Shown: positions 1-9,640, counted from the stretch's first letter. The stretch is 64,000 nt of DNA from Opitutia bacterium (GCA_003569245.1 BGOM01000011.1:168543-232542); one strand, 5' to 3'. A program made the numbers and translations. Notes: generated by a model from the letters alone, not told the origin.

Positions 1-197
1 GTCTCCGTCCGGGTGACGGCCTCGGCGGCGTGCGGCTTCAACTCGAGGGATCGGACGAGACCCTCGGTGTAGATGCGGCGACCTTCCTCGAGATCGGCCT
101 TCCGGAACGTCTTCTCCCAGGATTCGGGCAGGGACGCGAACCACCGTTCCAAGGCTTCCGTGGAATACGAACGATTGGCCGGTCGTGGGGTAGACAT
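1..197 (-). CDS. N-terminal fragment of an unidentified protein (runs off the left edge)
   Basis: An open minus-strand frame starts with ATG at 197 and continues past base 1, giving about 65 residues. The visible part is hydrophilic, begins MSTPRPANRSYSTEALERW, and has alternating acidic and basic residues without a signal peptide, so the product is probably cytoplasmic. It is divergent from sucA. A candidate promoter lies just upstream and would give an almost leaderless mRNA. The short tryptophan-containing N-terminus is reminiscent of the region before the SWIM domain of bacterial SNF2-type helicases, but this is only an impression and no motif is present to prove it. Confidence 0.55.
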   Translation of the reverse strand, partial: MSTPRPANRSYSTEALERWFASLPESWEKTFRKADLEEGRRIYTEGLVRSLELKPHAAEAVTRTE

Positions 198-209
198 CGA
201 CGGGACGGC

Positions 210-238
210 ATTAAACCTGCCCGATTTCCTCGATACAA
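210..238 (-). promoter_or_regulatory. Candidate sigma70-type promoter for the left-edge gene
   Basis: Read on the minus strand, TTGTAT (233-238) and TTTAAT (210-215) are separated by 17 bases. Transcription would begin around base 203, only a few bases from the ATG at 197, so the message would be nearly leaderless. This is a consensus match only. Confidence 0.35.
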
Positions 239-284
239 TCCCCAATCTTGGCCCTAAACGCTCATAACTAGGCACGGTCTGGAC

Positions 285-314
285 TTGTTTCCCCGAAAGC
301 CGGAAGCCTAATAT
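285..314 (+). promoter_or_regulatory. Candidate promoter of the sucA-sucB-lpd operon
   Basis: TTGTTT at 285-290 and TAATAT at 309-314 are separated by 18 bases, in an AT-rich pocket of an otherwise GC-rich sequence. The start codon of sucA lies 25 bases past the -10 element. No classical Shine-Dalgarno sequence is evident before the ATG. Confidence 0.5.
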
Positions 315-338
315 CGGTTACCTTTATCGGTCACCGAA

Positions 339-3062
339 ATGAAACACTTGAGCGTAGGAACCCGTTGGAACGCCGACCTTGTCGCCGCTTACCATGAGCG
401 CTGGACGCAGGACCCCCTGTCCGTGGACACCGAATGGCGTACTTTCTTCGAAGGCTTCGAGCTGGGGCTCAGCCTGCCGCCCAAGCCCGGCAAGTCCGCG
501 CCCGGCCCGGCCGGCTCCGTCGACGCCGTGGCCCAGTTCAAGGTACTGGCCGCCATCGAGGCCTACCGGATGCTCGGCCACCTCCAGGCCCGCATCAACC
601 CCCTGCTCGACCCCCAGCCTCACTTCGGCCTGACCGACAAGGCCCTGGGACTCGATGGCATCGCCCCCGACCGTTCCTTCCACACGGGCGACTTCCTCGG
701 CGGCAAGACCTTGGCGCTTTCGGAGATCCTGGCGAAGCTCCGGGCCATCTACTGCGGCCCCATCGGGGTCGAGTTCACGCACATCCAGGACGGCGCCCGG
801 CGCCGCTGGCTGCAGGAGCGCACGGAGTCGTGCGGCCTCCGCCCGGCCTATGACGCCGACACCCGCCGCCGCTTCCTCCGCACCCTCGTCCAAGCCGAGC
901 AGTTCGAACGTTTCCTCCATCGTACGTTCGTGGGAGCGAAGCGCTTCTCCGTCGAAGGCGGCGAGACCGTGATGAACGCCCTGGAGCAGCTGCTCCACCG
1001 CGCGCCGGGCCTGAAGATCACCGACCTCGTCGTCGGCATGGCCCACCGCGGTCGCCTCAACGTGCTCGTCAACCTGTGCGGCAAGAAGGCGGAGCACCTG
1101 TTCCGCGCGTTCAACGAGAACCACATCCCCGACACGACCCATGGTGACGGCGACGTGAAGTATCACCTCGGCTACGAAGGGGAACGCACCATCGACGGCC
1201 AGCCCGTCGCCGTCACCCTCGCCTTCAACCCGAGCCACCTCGAGGCCGTCAATCCCGTCGTCCTCGGCCGCGCCCGCGCCCGCACGGATCTCCAGGACAA
1301 GGCGTCGCGCTCCCAGATCCTCCCGGTGCTCATCCATGGCGACGCGGCTTTCGCCGGTCAGGGCATCGTGATGGAGACCCTCAACCTCGCCGGCCTCAAG
1401 GGCTACGGCGTCGGCGGGACCCTGCACCTCGTCACGAACAACCAGGTCGGTTTCACGACGAACCCGGACGAGGCGCGCACCGGCCGCCATTGCACCGAGA
1501 TCGCCAAGTTCACCGAGTCGCCGATCTTCCACGCCAACGGCGACGACCCCGACGCCGTCGTGCTCGCGACCGAACTCGCCCTGGAATACCGCCAGCAGTT
1601 CGGCGCCGACGCCGTCGTCGATATCGTCTGCTACCGCCGCTACGGCCATAACGAGACCGATGAGCCCTTCTTCACCCAGCCGGTCCTCTACCGCAACATC
1701 GCCGCCCATCCCTCCGTCACCGAGCTCTACGCCTCGCGTCTGACCCAGGCGGGCTCCGCGCCGGACGGCGAACTGGCCAAGCTCCGGACCGAGAACGACG
1801 TCCTGCTCGAGGCGGCCCAGGCCCGCGCGCTCGAGGCCATCAAGGCCGAGATCGCCGAACGCCAGAAGGCCCCGTTCGGCGTGCGTCCCTTCCGCTCCCC
1901 TTACGAGCACCTGGTCCCGACCGCCGTCAGCGCCGAGCTCCTCGGCAAGGTGGCCCCGCACCTCTGGCAGATGCCGCCGGACTTCGCCCCGAACCCGAAG
2001 ATCAAGCGTCAGCTCGACCTGAAGGCCGAGGCCTTCAAGTCCGGCGCCAACTTCGACTGGAGCCTCGGCGAAGGCCTCGCGTTCGCCACCCTCCTCGCCG
2101 AAGGCCACCCCGTGCGCATCTCCGGCCAGGACGTGGAGCGCGGCACCTTCTCGCATCGCCACGCCGTCCTGCACGACCCCTCCAACGACGCCGAGTACTG
2201 CCCGCTCAACGCCGTCGGCGGCGCCGCCATCGAGCTCGTGAATTCCTCCCTCTCCGAGTACGCCGTGCTCGGCTTCGACTATGGTTATTCGCTCGAGGCG
2301 CCCGACTCCCTCGTGATCTGGGAAGCCCAGTTCGGCGACTTCGCCAACGGCGCGCAGATCATGATCGACCAGTTCATCGCCTCGGCCGAGTCGAAATGGA
2401 ACCAGACCAGCGGTCTGGTCATGCTGCTGCCGCACGGCTACGAAGGCCAAGGCCCCGAGCATTCGTCCGCGCGCCTCGAGCGCTTCCTCCAGCTCTGCGC
2501 CGAGAACAACCTGCAGGTCGTCCAGCCCACCACGCCCGCGCAGCTGTTCCACGCCCTGCGCCGTCAGGTCAAGGCCGAGCTGCGCAAGCCGCTCGTCGTC
2601 ATGACCCCGAAGAGCCTGTTGCGCCACAAGGCCTGCGTCAGCAAACTGACGGACCTGACTTCCGGCGGCTTCCAGGCGATCCTTCCCGACCCGACGCCGG
2701 CCGCGAAGACCGAGCGGCTGCTCCTCTGCTCCGGCAAGGTCTACTTCGAACTCGAGGCCGAACGCGCCAACCGCAAGGACACCGCCACGACGATCGTGCG
2801 CGTGGAGCAGTTCTACCCCTTTGACGCCGCCACCTTGGCGCGGCTCCACGACCAGTACGGCGAGCCGAAGAAGGTGGTCTGGGTGCAGGACGAGCCCCGC
2901 AACATGGGCGGCTGGTCCTTCGTCGCGCCCCTCATCGAGCAGACGCTGGAGTTGCGCCCGACCTATGCGGGTCGCGACGCGGGCGCTTCCCCGGCGGTCG
3001 GTTCGCTTTCGGTCCACAAGATCGAGCAGGCCGACCTCATCCGGCAGGCCTTCGAAGCCTGA
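339..3062 (+). CDS. sucA: 2-oxoglutarate dehydrogenase E1 component
   Basis: This is the thiamine-diphosphate-dependent E1 subunit that decarboxylates 2-oxoglutarate and succinylates the lipoyl group of E2 in the TCA cycle. The 907-residue length is normal for the family. It has the short N-terminal E2/E3-binding segment (WNADLVAAYHERW, near residues 10-22), then the decarboxylase core with GMAHRGRLNVLVN near residue 233 and GDAAFAGQG near 334, and the C-terminal transketolase-like pyrimidine-binding half with ERGTFSHRHAVLHD. The ATG at 339 gives the expected N-terminus. It is the first gene of a three-gene operon with sucB and lpd, which together encode the whole complex. Nothing looks broken. 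Confidence 0.97.
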   Translation: MKHLSVGTRWNADLVAAYHERWTQDPLSVDTEWRTFFEGFELGLSLPPKPGKSAPGPAGSVDAVAQFKVLAAIEAYRMLGHLQARINPLLDPQPHFGLTDKALGLDGIAPDRSFHTGDFLGGKTLALSEILAKLRAIYCGPIGVEFTHIQDGARRRWLQERTESCGLRPAYDADTRRRFLRTLVQAEQFERFLHRTFVGAKRFSVEGGETVMNALEQLLHRAPGLKITDLVVGMAHRGRLNVLVNLCGKKAEHLFRAFNENHIPDTTHGDGDVKYHLGYEGERTIDGQPVAVTLAFNPSHLEAVNPVVLGRARARTDLQDKASRSQILPVLIHGDAAFAGQGIVMETLNLAGLKGYGVGGTLHLVTNNQVGFTTNPDEARTGRHCTEIAKFTESPIFHANGDDPDAVVLATELALEYRQQFGADAVVDIVCYRRYGHNETDEPFFTQPVLYRNIAAHPSVTELYASRLTQAGSAPDGELAKLRTENDVLLEAAQARALEAIKAEIAERQKAPFGVRPFRSPYEHLVPTAVSAELLGKVAPHLWQMPPDFAPNPKIKRQLDLKAEAFKSGANFDWSLGEGLAFATLLAEGHPVRISGQDVERGTFSHRHAVLHDPSNDAEYCPLNAVGGAAIELVNSSLSEYAVLGFDYGYSLEAPDSLVIWEAQFGDFANGAQIMIDQFIASAESKWNQTSGLVMLLPHGYEGQGPEHSSARLERFLQLCAENNLQVVQPTTPAQLFHALRRQVKAELRKPLVVMTPKSLLRHKACVSKLTDLTSGGFQAILPDPTPAAKTERLLLCSGKVYFELEAERANRKDTATTIVRVEQFYPFDAATLARLHDQYGEPKKVVWVQDEPRNMGGWSFVAPLIEQTLELRPTYAGRDAGASPAVGSLSVHKIEQADLIRQAFEA

Positions 3063-3155
3063 TTCGGCGACCGCAGCCGTCTGGTGGTCGATTTTGGCCA
3101 CCTGCAACCCCGAAACGCCCGTCCTAGGTCGATTAAAGGCAGATTTCCCCGTTGA

Positions 3156-3173
3156 AACCCCTCGAAAGGGGTT
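3156..3173 (+). other. Hairpin in the sucA-sucB intergenic region
   Basis: A perfect 7-bp stem (AACCCCT / AGGGGTT) closed by a CGAA tetraloop lies about 27 bases before the sucB start. It is followed by CCAATTT rather than a clear T-run. It may stabilise or process the operon mRNA, or act as a weak attenuator that adjusts E1 to E2 stoichiometry. Its function is inferred from structure alone. Confidence 0.4.
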
Positions 3174-3199
3174 CCAATTTCCAGACCTACTCACTTTTC

Positions 3200-4444
3200 A
3201 TGGCTGTCGACGTCAAAATCCCCCCCATGGGAGAATCCATCACCGGCGGCTTGCTTGCCGCTTGGTTGGTCAAAAACGGGGACGCGGTCCGCAAAGGCCA
3301 ACCCCTGTTCTCCTACGAAACCGATAAGGTCACTTCCGAAGGCACCGCCGAGGTCGATGGACGCATCACCATCGCCGTCGAGGCGGGCACCGAAGTCCTC
3401 GTTGGCCAGGTAGTCGCCAGCATCGAAGCGGGGGCCGCCGGCAATGCTCCCTCCGCCGCCCCGGCGGTCGCCAAGCCGGCCGCGCCGGCCCCGGCTGCGC
3501 CCGTCGCCGCCCCGGTCATCGCCAAGTCCGGAGCCGCCGCCGAAGTCTCTCCCGCCGTCCGTCGCCTCTCCGCGGAGACCGGCCTCGACCCCGCCGCCCT
3601 CGAAGGCACCGGCAAAGCCGGCCGCGTCACCAAGGGCGACATGCTCGCGGCGCTCGCCGGTCAGGCCCCGATCAAGGCCGTGCCTCCGGTCTCCCCGGCT
3701 CCTGCCGCCGCGGCCTCCCCGGCCGTGGAGATTCCCTCGCGCACCGGTCGCACCTCCCGCAAGCGGATGTCGCCGCTGCGTCGCAAGATCGCCGAGCGCC
3801 TCGTCCAGGCCAAGTCGGAGACGGCGATGCTCACCACCTTCAACGAGGTCAACATGGCCCCGGTGATGGAGCTGCGCAAACGCCACGGTGAGGAATTCCT
3901 CAAGAAATACGGAGTCAAACTCGGCTTCATGTCCTTCTTCGTGAAGGCCGCCGTCCAGGCGATGAAGGAAGTCCCGGCCATCAACGCCCAGCTCGACGGC
4001 GACGACATCATCGAGAACCACTTCTTCGACATCGGCGTGGCCGTCGGCACCGACAAGGGCCTGATGGTCCCCGTGGTCCGCGACTGCGACCAGCTCAACT
4101 TCGCCGGCATCGAGAAGGCGATCGGTGATTTCGGCAAGCGCGCCCGCGACGGCAAGATCCAGCTGCCGGAGCTCCAGGGCGGCGTCTTCACCATCTCCAA
4201 CGGCGGCATCTACGGCTCGATGCTCTCGACGCCGATCCTCAACCACCCGCAGGCCGCGATCATGGGCCTCCACAACATCGTCGAGCGACCGGTCGTCGAG
4301 AACGGCCAGATCGTCATCCGGCCGATCATGTACCTCGCGCTCTCCTATGACCACCGCATCATCGACGGCAAGGAAGCCGTGACCTTCCTCGTCAAGGTGC
4401 GCCAGTTCATCGAGGACCCGCAGCGCCTGCTGTTCGGCGTCTGA
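3200..4444 (+). CDS. sucB: Dihydrolipoyllysine-residue succinyltransferase (OGDH E2)
   Basis: This is the E2 core of the 2-oxoglutarate dehydrogenase complex, which transfers succinyl from lipoamide to CoA. The ATG at 3200 gives 414 residues beginning [17 protein letters not shown], the normal start of a lipoyl domain; a longer in-frame extension upstream does not look like protein. Domains in order are: lipoyl domain with ETDKVTSE, where the lipoylated lysine is K43; an Ala/Pro-rich linker around residues 80-113; a peripheral subunit-binding domain at about 115-152; a second Ala/Pro linker; and the catalytic domain from about 185, with the active-site motif SYDHRIIDG near 381-389. A 137-base gap with a hairpin separates it from sucA, and 26 bases separate it from lpd. 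Confidence 0.97.
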   Translation: MAVDVKIPPMGESITGGLLAAWLVKNGDAVRKGQPLFSYETDKVTSEGTAEVDGRITIAVEAGTEVLVGQVVASIEAGAAGNAPSAAPAVAKPAAPAPAAPVAAPVIAKSGAAAEVSPAVRRLSAETGLDPAALEGTGKAGRVTKGDMLAALAGQAPIKAVPPVSPAPAAAASPAVEIPSRTGRTSRKRMSPLRRKIAERLVQAKSETAMLTTFNEVNMAPVMELRKRHGEEFLKKYGVKLGFMSFFVKAAVQAMKEVPAINAQLDGDDIIENHFFDIGVAVGTDKGLMVPVVRDCDQLNFAGIEKAIGDFGKRARDGKIQLPELQGGVFTISNGGIYGSMLSTPILNHPQAAIMGLHNIVERPVVENGQIVIRPIMYLALSYDHRIIDGKEAVTFLVKVRQFIEDPQRLLFGV

Positions 4445-4470
4445 ACCCTTCCCGCCCTTCCCTTGCACCC

Positions 4471-5871
4471 ATGTCCCAACTCGATCTCGTCGTAATCGGC
4501 TCCGGCCCCGGTGGCTATGTCGCCGCCATCAAGGCCGCGCAGCTCGGCCTCAAGGTGGCCCTCGTGGAGAAGGACCCCACGCTCGGCGGCACCTGCCTCA
4601 ACGTCGGTTGCATCCCCTCCAAGGCCCTGCTCCATTCCACGGAGACCTGGCGCCACGTCCAGCATGCCAAGCACCACGGCATCGTCGGCGCCGAGAAGCT
4701 CAGTTTCGATGTCCCGACCATGCTCGCCAACAAGGATAAGGTCGTCGCCCAGCTCAACAAAGGCGTCGAGTTCCTCGTCTCCAAGCGCGGTGTCGAGATC
4801 GTCCGCGGTCTCGGTCGCCTCGGCAAGGCCGGGCAGGTCCTCGTCCGCGGCTCCGCCGGCGAACGCGTCCTCGAGACCAAGAACATCCTCATCGCCACCG
4901 GCTCGGTGCCGGTCGAGCTGCCCTTCATGAAGTTCGACGGCGAGACCGTCATCTCCTCCGACCATGGCATCTCCCTCAAGTCCGTCCCGGAGAAGATGGT
5001 CGTCGTCGGCGCCGGCGCCATCGGCCTCGAGCTCGGCTCCGTCTGGGCCCGCCTCGGCTCCCAGGTCACCGTGGTCGAGATGCTCCCGGCCATCGGCGGC
5101 CCCGCCTACGATGCCGACATCGCCAAGGCCGCCCAAGCCGCCTTCGAGAAGCAGGGTATCAAGTTCGAGCTCGGCGCCAAGGTCACCGGCGTCAAGAAGA
5201 CCGCCGCCGGCTCCGCCCTCACCGCCGAGCGCGACGGCAAGGCCCTCGAGTTCCCGGCCGACAAGATCCTCGTCGCCGTCGGCCGCAAGGCCAACACCAC
5301 CGGACTAGGCGCCGCCGAAGCCGGCCTCAAGCTCGATGAACGCGGCCGCGTGGCCATCGACGCCCACTACGCCACCAACCTGCCCGGCGTCTACGCCATC
5401 GGCGACGTCGTCGTCGGCCCGATGCTCGCGCACAAGGCCGAGGAGGAAGGCGTCGCGATCGCGGAGAACCTCGCGGGTAAACATGGCCACGTGAACTACG
5501 GCGTCATCCCGGGTGTCATCTACACCGACCCCGAGGTCGCCTGCGTCGGCCTGTCCGAGGCCGAGGCCAAGGCCAAGAACCTCGAGGTCAAGGTCGGCAA
5601 GTTCCAGCTCCAGGGCAATGGTCGCGCCATCGCCACCGACGGCACCACCGGTTTCATCAAAGTCATCGCCGACGCCAAGTCCGACAAGGTCCTGGGCGTC
5701 CAGATGGTCGCCAAGGGCGCTTCCGAGATGATCGCCGCCGCCTGCGCGCACATGGAATACGGCGGCAGCGCCGAGGACATCGCCCGCACCTGCTTCGCCC
5801 ACCCGACCGTCAGCGAGTCCTTCAAGGAAGCCGCGATGGCCGTCAGCAAGACGAGCATCCACTCGCTCTGA
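4471..5871 (+). CDS. lpd: Dihydrolipoyl dehydrogenase (E3)
   Basis: This FAD-dependent enzyme reoxidises dihydrolipoamide on E2 and reduces NAD+. The 466-residue protein has the N-terminal FAD motif GSGPGGYVAAIKAAQLG, the redox-active disulfide CLNVGC (C41/C46), an internal NAD-binding GAGAIGLELGSVW, and the C-terminal dimer-interface motif HPTVSE that supplies the catalytic His-Glu pair near residue 444. As the last gene of the sucA-sucB-lpd operon it is presumably the E3 of the 2-oxoglutarate complex. It could also serve pyruvate dehydrogenase or glycine cleavage if no other copy exists. A strong terminator follows. Confidence 0.97.
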   Translation: MSQLDLVVIGSGPGGYVAAIKAAQLGLKVALVEKDPTLGGTCLNVGCIPSKALLHSTETWRHVQHAKHHGIVGAEKLSFDVPTMLANKDKVVAQLNKGVEFLVSKRGVEIVRGLGRLGKAGQVLVRGSAGERVLETKNILIATGSVPVELPFMKFDGETVISSDHGISLKSVPEKMVVVGAGAIGLELGSVWARLGSQVTVVEMLPAIGGPAYDADIAKAAQAAFEKQGIKFELGAKVTGVKKTAAGSALTAERDGKALEFPADKILVAVGRKANTTGLGAAEAGLKLDERGRVAIDAHYATNLPGVYAIGDVVVGPMLAHKAEEEGVAIAENLAGKHGHVNYGVIPGVIYTDPEVACVGLSEAEAKAKNLEVKVGKFQLQGNGRAIATDGTTGFIKVIADAKSDKVLGVQMVAKGASEMIAAACAHMEYGGSAEDIARTCFAHPTVSESFKEAAMAVSKTSIHSL

Positions 5872-5893
5872 TCCGCACGGAAAAGTAACGAAC

Positions 5894-5925
5894 GAAAGGG
5901 TGCGAATAGCACCCTTTCTTCTTTT
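5894..5925 (+). terminator. Intrinsic terminator after lpd
   Basis: A 10-bp perfect stem (GAAAGGGTGC / GCACCCTTTC, 5894-5903 and 5909-5918) with a GAATA loop is followed by TTCTTCTTTT. It ends the suc operon 23 bases past the lpd stop. On the opposite strand it lies downstream of the SRP RNA gene, so it may insulate both. Confidence 0.85.
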
Positions 5926-5991
5926 ACAGATTCATTCCGTCAAAAGGACCTGAGCTCCGTCGCTTTAGCGACGAAGTCGGTCTTGAAAGTG

Positions 5992-6090
5992 AGGGGCTAG
6001 GCTGACCACGGCACACGCTTGGACCAACTGCCGTTGCTTCCTTCCGGACCTGGCGGGATTCGTCGGCCAACCATTGCATGGGGCCTAGCT
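5992..6090 (-). ncRNA. ffs: Signal recognition particle RNA, bacterial small (4.5S) type
   Basis: Read on the minus strand, the segment contains the invariant SRP domain IV core GGTCCGGAAGGAAGCA (reverse complement of 6035-6050), followed by GTGTGCC of the returning stem as in other 4.5S RNAs. The ends pair: GCTAGG near 6084-6089 with CCTAGC near 5996-6001. This gives a single hairpin of about 99 nt, the usual size of the small bacterial form. The RNA binds Ffh and directs inner-membrane protein targeting. It is transcribed away from valS, and its 5' flank overlaps the valS leader. The exact ends are approximate. Confidence 0.9.
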
Positions 6091-6162
6091 GACCTTTATG
6101 AATGCCTGCTCAATCCGCTCTTTTCAACCACCAACTTAGGCTCTAATTCCTTACGTCTTCCG

Positions 6163-8886
6163 ATGGCCGAAATCCCCAAGTCCTACGACCCCCAGGGGGT
6201 CGAACAACAATGGTATGACCGCTGGGTCGCCGCCGGCTGCTTCGCCGGCAAGGTCGATCCGACGAAGGAGGCCTTCGCCGTGATGATCCCGCCGCCCAAC
6301 GTGACAGGCGTGCTCCATATGGGACACCTGCTCAACAACACCTTGCAGGACATCATGGTCCGCCGCGCCCGCCAGGAAGGCAAGTCGGCCCTCTGGCTCC
6401 CCGGCACGGACCACGCCGGCATCGCCACCCAGTCCCGCGTCGAGAAGGAACTCCGTCAGAAGCACGGGAAGACGCGCCATGACCTCGGCCGCGAGAAGTT
6501 CATCGAGGCCGCGTCCGAATGGCGCGACAAACATGGCGGCATCATCCTGGGGCAGCTCCGCAAGCTCGGGGCCTCCTGCGATTGGGACCGCACCGTGCAC
6601 ACCTTGGACGCGGGCTATTCGCAGGCGGTGCTCCAGACCTTCGTCACCCTCTACGAACGCGGCTACGTCTACCGGGGTAAGCGCATGGTCAACTGGTGCC
6701 CGGTCTCGCAGACCGGCCTCTCCGATGAGGAGGTGATCATGAAGCCCTCCAAGGGCTCGCTCTACCGCATGCGCTACGAGGTCGCCGAGCTGCCCGGCAC
6801 CTTCCTCGAGATCTCCACCACGCGCCCCGAGACCATCCCCGGCGACGCCGCCGTCGCGGTGCACCCGGACGACGAACGCTACCGGCACCTCATCGGCAAA
6901 CACGTCTGGCGACCCTTCCCGCGCGCCCGGATCCCGATTGTCGGCGACACCGCGGTCGAGAAAGAGTTCGGCACGGGCGTCCTGAAGGTCACGCCGGCGC
7001 ATGACCGCACCGACTTCGACATCGGCAAGCGCCACGCCCTGCCGGTCATCGATGTCATGAATCCGGACGGCACGATGAACGCCGACGCCGGTCCGCTGGC
7101 GGGTCTCGAACGTTTCAAGGCCCGCGCCGCCGCCGAGAAACTCCTCGAGGAACTCGGCGCCCTGGTGAAGACCGAGCCGTACGAGAACACCGTCGGCTTC
7201 TCCGAACGAGCCGACGTGCCGATCGAGCCCCGCCTGAGCGAACAGTGGTTCATCCGCTACCCGAAGATCGAGGAGGCCAAGCGGGCCGTCACCGCGGGCA
7301 TCATCAGGTTCCACCCGGAACGCTGGACCAAGACCTACCTCCACTGGCTGGAGAACATCCAGGACTGGTGCGTCAGCCGCCAGCTCTGGTGGGGCCACCG
7401 CATCCCGGTCTGGTACCGTAAGGGCGCCGACCGCAACGACGCCGCCAACCGCCACGTCTCCCTGACCCCGCCGGCCGACCCGCAGCATTGGGAGCAGGAC
7501 CCCGACGTGCTCGACACCTGGGCCTCCTCCTGGCTCTGGTGTCTGGCGACCATCGGCTGGCGCAAGCCGGGCGAGACCACCGACGAGCTCAAGCATTGGT
7601 ACCCGACCGGCGCCCTGGCGACCGGCCCGGACATCATCTTCCTCTGGGTCGCCCGCATGATCATCGCCGGCCTCGAACTGCATGGCCCGGAGAAGAAGAC
7701 CCTGACGGACGACGAGATCCGCCAGCGTATCCCGTTCAAGCGCGTCTACTTCAACGGCATCATCCGCGACAAGCAGGGACGCAAGATGTCCAAGTCCCTC
7801 GGCAACTCGCCGGAACCGCTCGACCTCATCGCCAAGTTCGGCGCCGACGGCCTCCGCTTCGGCCTCCTGTCCATCGCCCCCAAGGGCCAGGACATCCTCT
7901 TCGACGAGGACCGCGTCGGCCAAGGGCGCAACTTCTGCAACAAGCTCTGGAACGCCGCCCGCTTCCGCCAGATGTCCGGCCCGATGTCGGACAACGCCAC
8001 GTTGGCCGCGATCGTCGCCCGCATCCGCGCGACGCAGCTCGATGACGATGACTTCGCGATCCTGCACGGCCTCGCCGAGCTGACCGACACCACCGCCAAG
8101 AACCTGGACGAGCACGAGTTCACCGCCTACGCCCAAGGCCTCTACGCCTTCTTCTGGGGCGACTTCTGCGACTGGTACGTCGAGGCCTCGAAGTCCCGTC
8201 TCGCCGATCCGGCCCTGCGGGACAACTGCCTGGCGGTCCAGGACCTGGTCCTGCGCCAGTTCCTCCTGCTGCTCCACCCGGTGGCCCCCTTCATCACCGA
8301 GGAACTCTGGCACCTGCTGGGCTACGGCCCGGAGCAGGACTTCATCCAACGCCATCAGGCCGGCTCCGGCGGCGACCTGCTCCGCGTCCTGCGCGAGCAT
8401 GGGGTGAAACTGATTTCGTCCAAGGTTGCGGATGTCGCCGCCTTGCGTGAATTCGTGGCCGCGGTGCGCGCTCTCAAATCCCAAGGCAATCAGGCGACCC
8501 GTCGCGACAGCATCATCACCGTCGTGACGAAGGATGCCGCCAGCCGCGCCCTCCTGGACGGCAACCGCGATAAGCTCAGCCGTCTCGCCGGCCTGGCCGA
8601 ACTCCGCTACACGAACGACCTGGGCGGACGCCCCGGCTCGCTGACGGGCCTCGGCACCATCGCCCTCGAACTCAGCGGCAACGTCGACGTCGGCGCCGAG
8701 AAGGTCCGCCTCGGCAAGGAACTCGAGAAGCTCGCGAAGGCCGTCGCTGCCGGCGAGGCCAAACTCTCCAACGAGGCCTTCGTCTCCAAGGCTCCCCCCG
8801 CCATCCTCGAAGGCGCCCGCAAGCAGCTCGACGAGGTCCGCGGCAAACGCGACGAGATCGCCCGCATGATCGCGGCGCTCGGCTGA
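6163..8886 (+). CDS. valS: Valine--tRNA ligase
   Basis: This class I aminoacyl-tRNA synthetase charges tRNA-Val. From ATG 6163 it is 907 residues, beginning MAEIPKSYDPQGVEQQWYDR, a typical ValRS start. An in-frame extension to 6019 is rejected because it reads through the SRP RNA gene. The HIGH motif is HMGH (near residue 52, in PPNVTGVLHMGHLLNN), followed by the editing CP1 domain, the KMSKS motif near residue 541, an anticodon-binding domain, and the C-terminal coiled-coil arm diagnostic of ValRS over roughly the last 65 residues. nagB starts 3 bases after its stop, so the downstream sugar genes may be partly co-transcribed with it. Confidence 0.96.
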   Translation: MAEIPKSYDPQGVEQQWYDRWVAAGCFAGKVDPTKEAFAVMIPPPNVTGVLHMGHLLNNTLQDIMVRRARQEGKSALWLPGTDHAGIATQSRVEKELRQKHGKTRHDLGREKFIEAASEWRDKHGGIILGQLRKLGASCDWDRTVHTLDAGYSQAVLQTFVTLYERGYVYRGKRMVNWCPVSQTGLSDEEVIMKPSKGSLYRMRYEVAELPGTFLEISTTRPETIPGDAAVAVHPDDERYRHLIGKHVWRPFPRARIPIVGDTAVEKEFGTGVLKVTPAHDRTDFDIGKRHALPVIDVMNPDGTMNADAGPLAGLERFKARAAAEKLLEELGALVKTEPYENTVGFSERADVPIEPRLSEQWFIRYPKIEEAKRAVTAGIIRFHPERWTKTYLHWLENIQDWCVSRQLWWGHRIPVWYRKGADRNDAANRHVSLTPPADPQHWEQDPDVLDTWASSWLWCLATIGWRKPGETTDELKHWYPTGALATGPDIIFLWVARMIIAGLELHGPEKKTLTDDEIRQRIPFKRVYFNGIIRDKQGRKMSKSLGNSPEPLDLIAKFGADGLRFGLLSIAPKGQDILFDEDRVGQGRNFCNKLWNAARFRQMSGPMSDNATLAAIVARIRATQLDDDDFAILHGLAELTDTTAKNLDEHEFTAYAQGLYAFFWGDFCDWYVEASKSRLADPALRDNCLAVQDLVLRQFLLLLHPVAPFITEELWHLLGYGPEQDFIQRHQAGSGGDLLRVLREHGVKLISSKVADVAALREFVAAVRALKSQGNQATRRDSIITVVTKDAASRALLDGNRDKLSRLAGLAELRYTNDLGGRPGSLTGLGTIALELSGNVDVGAEKVRLGKELEKLAKAVAAGEAKLSNEAFVSKAPPAILEGARKQLDEVRGKRDEIARMIAALG

Positions 8887-8889
8887 ACG

Positions 8890-9633
8890 ATGTCCGCCCG
8901 CGTCCAAGTCCACGCCGACAAGCAGGCGGCCTCGGTCGCCGTGGCGGCGACGATCCGCGACCTCATCCGACGTCGGAACGCGGAAGGTCGTACCGCCGTC
9001 CTCGGACTGGCGACCGGCTCGACCCCCCTGCCCCTCTACGCCGAGCTCGTCCGCCTCCACCGCACGGAAGGCCTGAGTTTCCGGAACGTCGTCACCTTCA
9101 ACCTCGACGAATACGAAGGCCTGACCGGGGATCGCCCCGAATCCTACCGCTACTTCATGGAAGAGCATCTCTTCCGTCACCTCGACCTCCGTCCGGGCAG
9201 CACCCACGTGCCCGACGGCATCGCCGCCGACCAGACGCGGGCTTGCGCCGCCTACGAGCAGGCGATCCGCGACGCCGGCGGTCTCGACCTGCAGATCCTC
9301 GGCATCGGCCGCACCGGACACATCGGCTTCAACGAGCCTCCCTCGGCCGCGGATAGCCGGACCCGCCGCGTCCACCTCGATGCGGTGACGCGCCGCGACA
9401 ATGCCTCGTTCTTCGCGCGTCCGGAGGACGTGCCACACGGTGCCGTCACCATGGGCGTGGCCACGATCCTGGAGGCCCGCCAGGTCGAGCTGCTGGCCTT
9501 CGGCCCCGCCAAGGCCGAAATCATCCGGCGCGCCCTCAGCGAAAGCCCCCACGCGGCCTGCCCGGCCACCTGGCTCCAGCTCCATCCGGCTTGCACCTTC
9601 CACCTCGATCCGGCCGCCAACGCCCAGCTCTGA
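8890..9633 (+). CDS. nagB: Glucosamine-6-phosphate deaminase
   Basis: NagB converts glucosamine-6-phosphate to fructose-6-phosphate and ammonia, the last step of amino-sugar catabolism. The 247-residue protein has the family signatures LGLATGSTP near residue 38, FNLDEYEGL with the catalytic aspartate near 72, and GIGRTGHIGFNEP near 138-150 with the catalytic His in GHIGF. The length is typical for the single-domain enzyme. Some Bacteroidetes NagB-like proteins carry a fused PIG-L deacetylase domain; here the PIG-L domain is a separate gene two positions downstream. Spacing is 3 bases after valS and 7 bases before the ROK gene, consistent with one transcript. Confidence 0.93.
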   Translation: MSARVQVHADKQAASVAVAATIRDLIRRRNAEGRTAVLGLATGSTPLPLYAELVRLHRTEGLSFRNVVTFNLDEYEGLTGDRPESYRYFMEEHLFRHLDLRPGSTHVPDGIAADQTRACAAYEQAIRDAGGLDLQILGIGRTGHIGFNEPPSAADSRTRRVHLDAVTRRDNASFFARPEDVPHGAVTMGVATILEARQVELLAFGPAKAEIIRRALSESPHAACPATWLQLHPACTFHLDPAANAQL

Positions 9634-9640
9634 GACCGCG

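Noticed and set aside
324..3194. Minus-strand frame of about 950 codons opposite sucA
   Set aside because: Antisense shadow of an unambiguous sucA.
6019..6162. Longer valS start
   Set aside because: The extra 48 codons overlap the SRP RNA gene and do not resemble ValRS; ATG 6163 gives the normal N-terminus.
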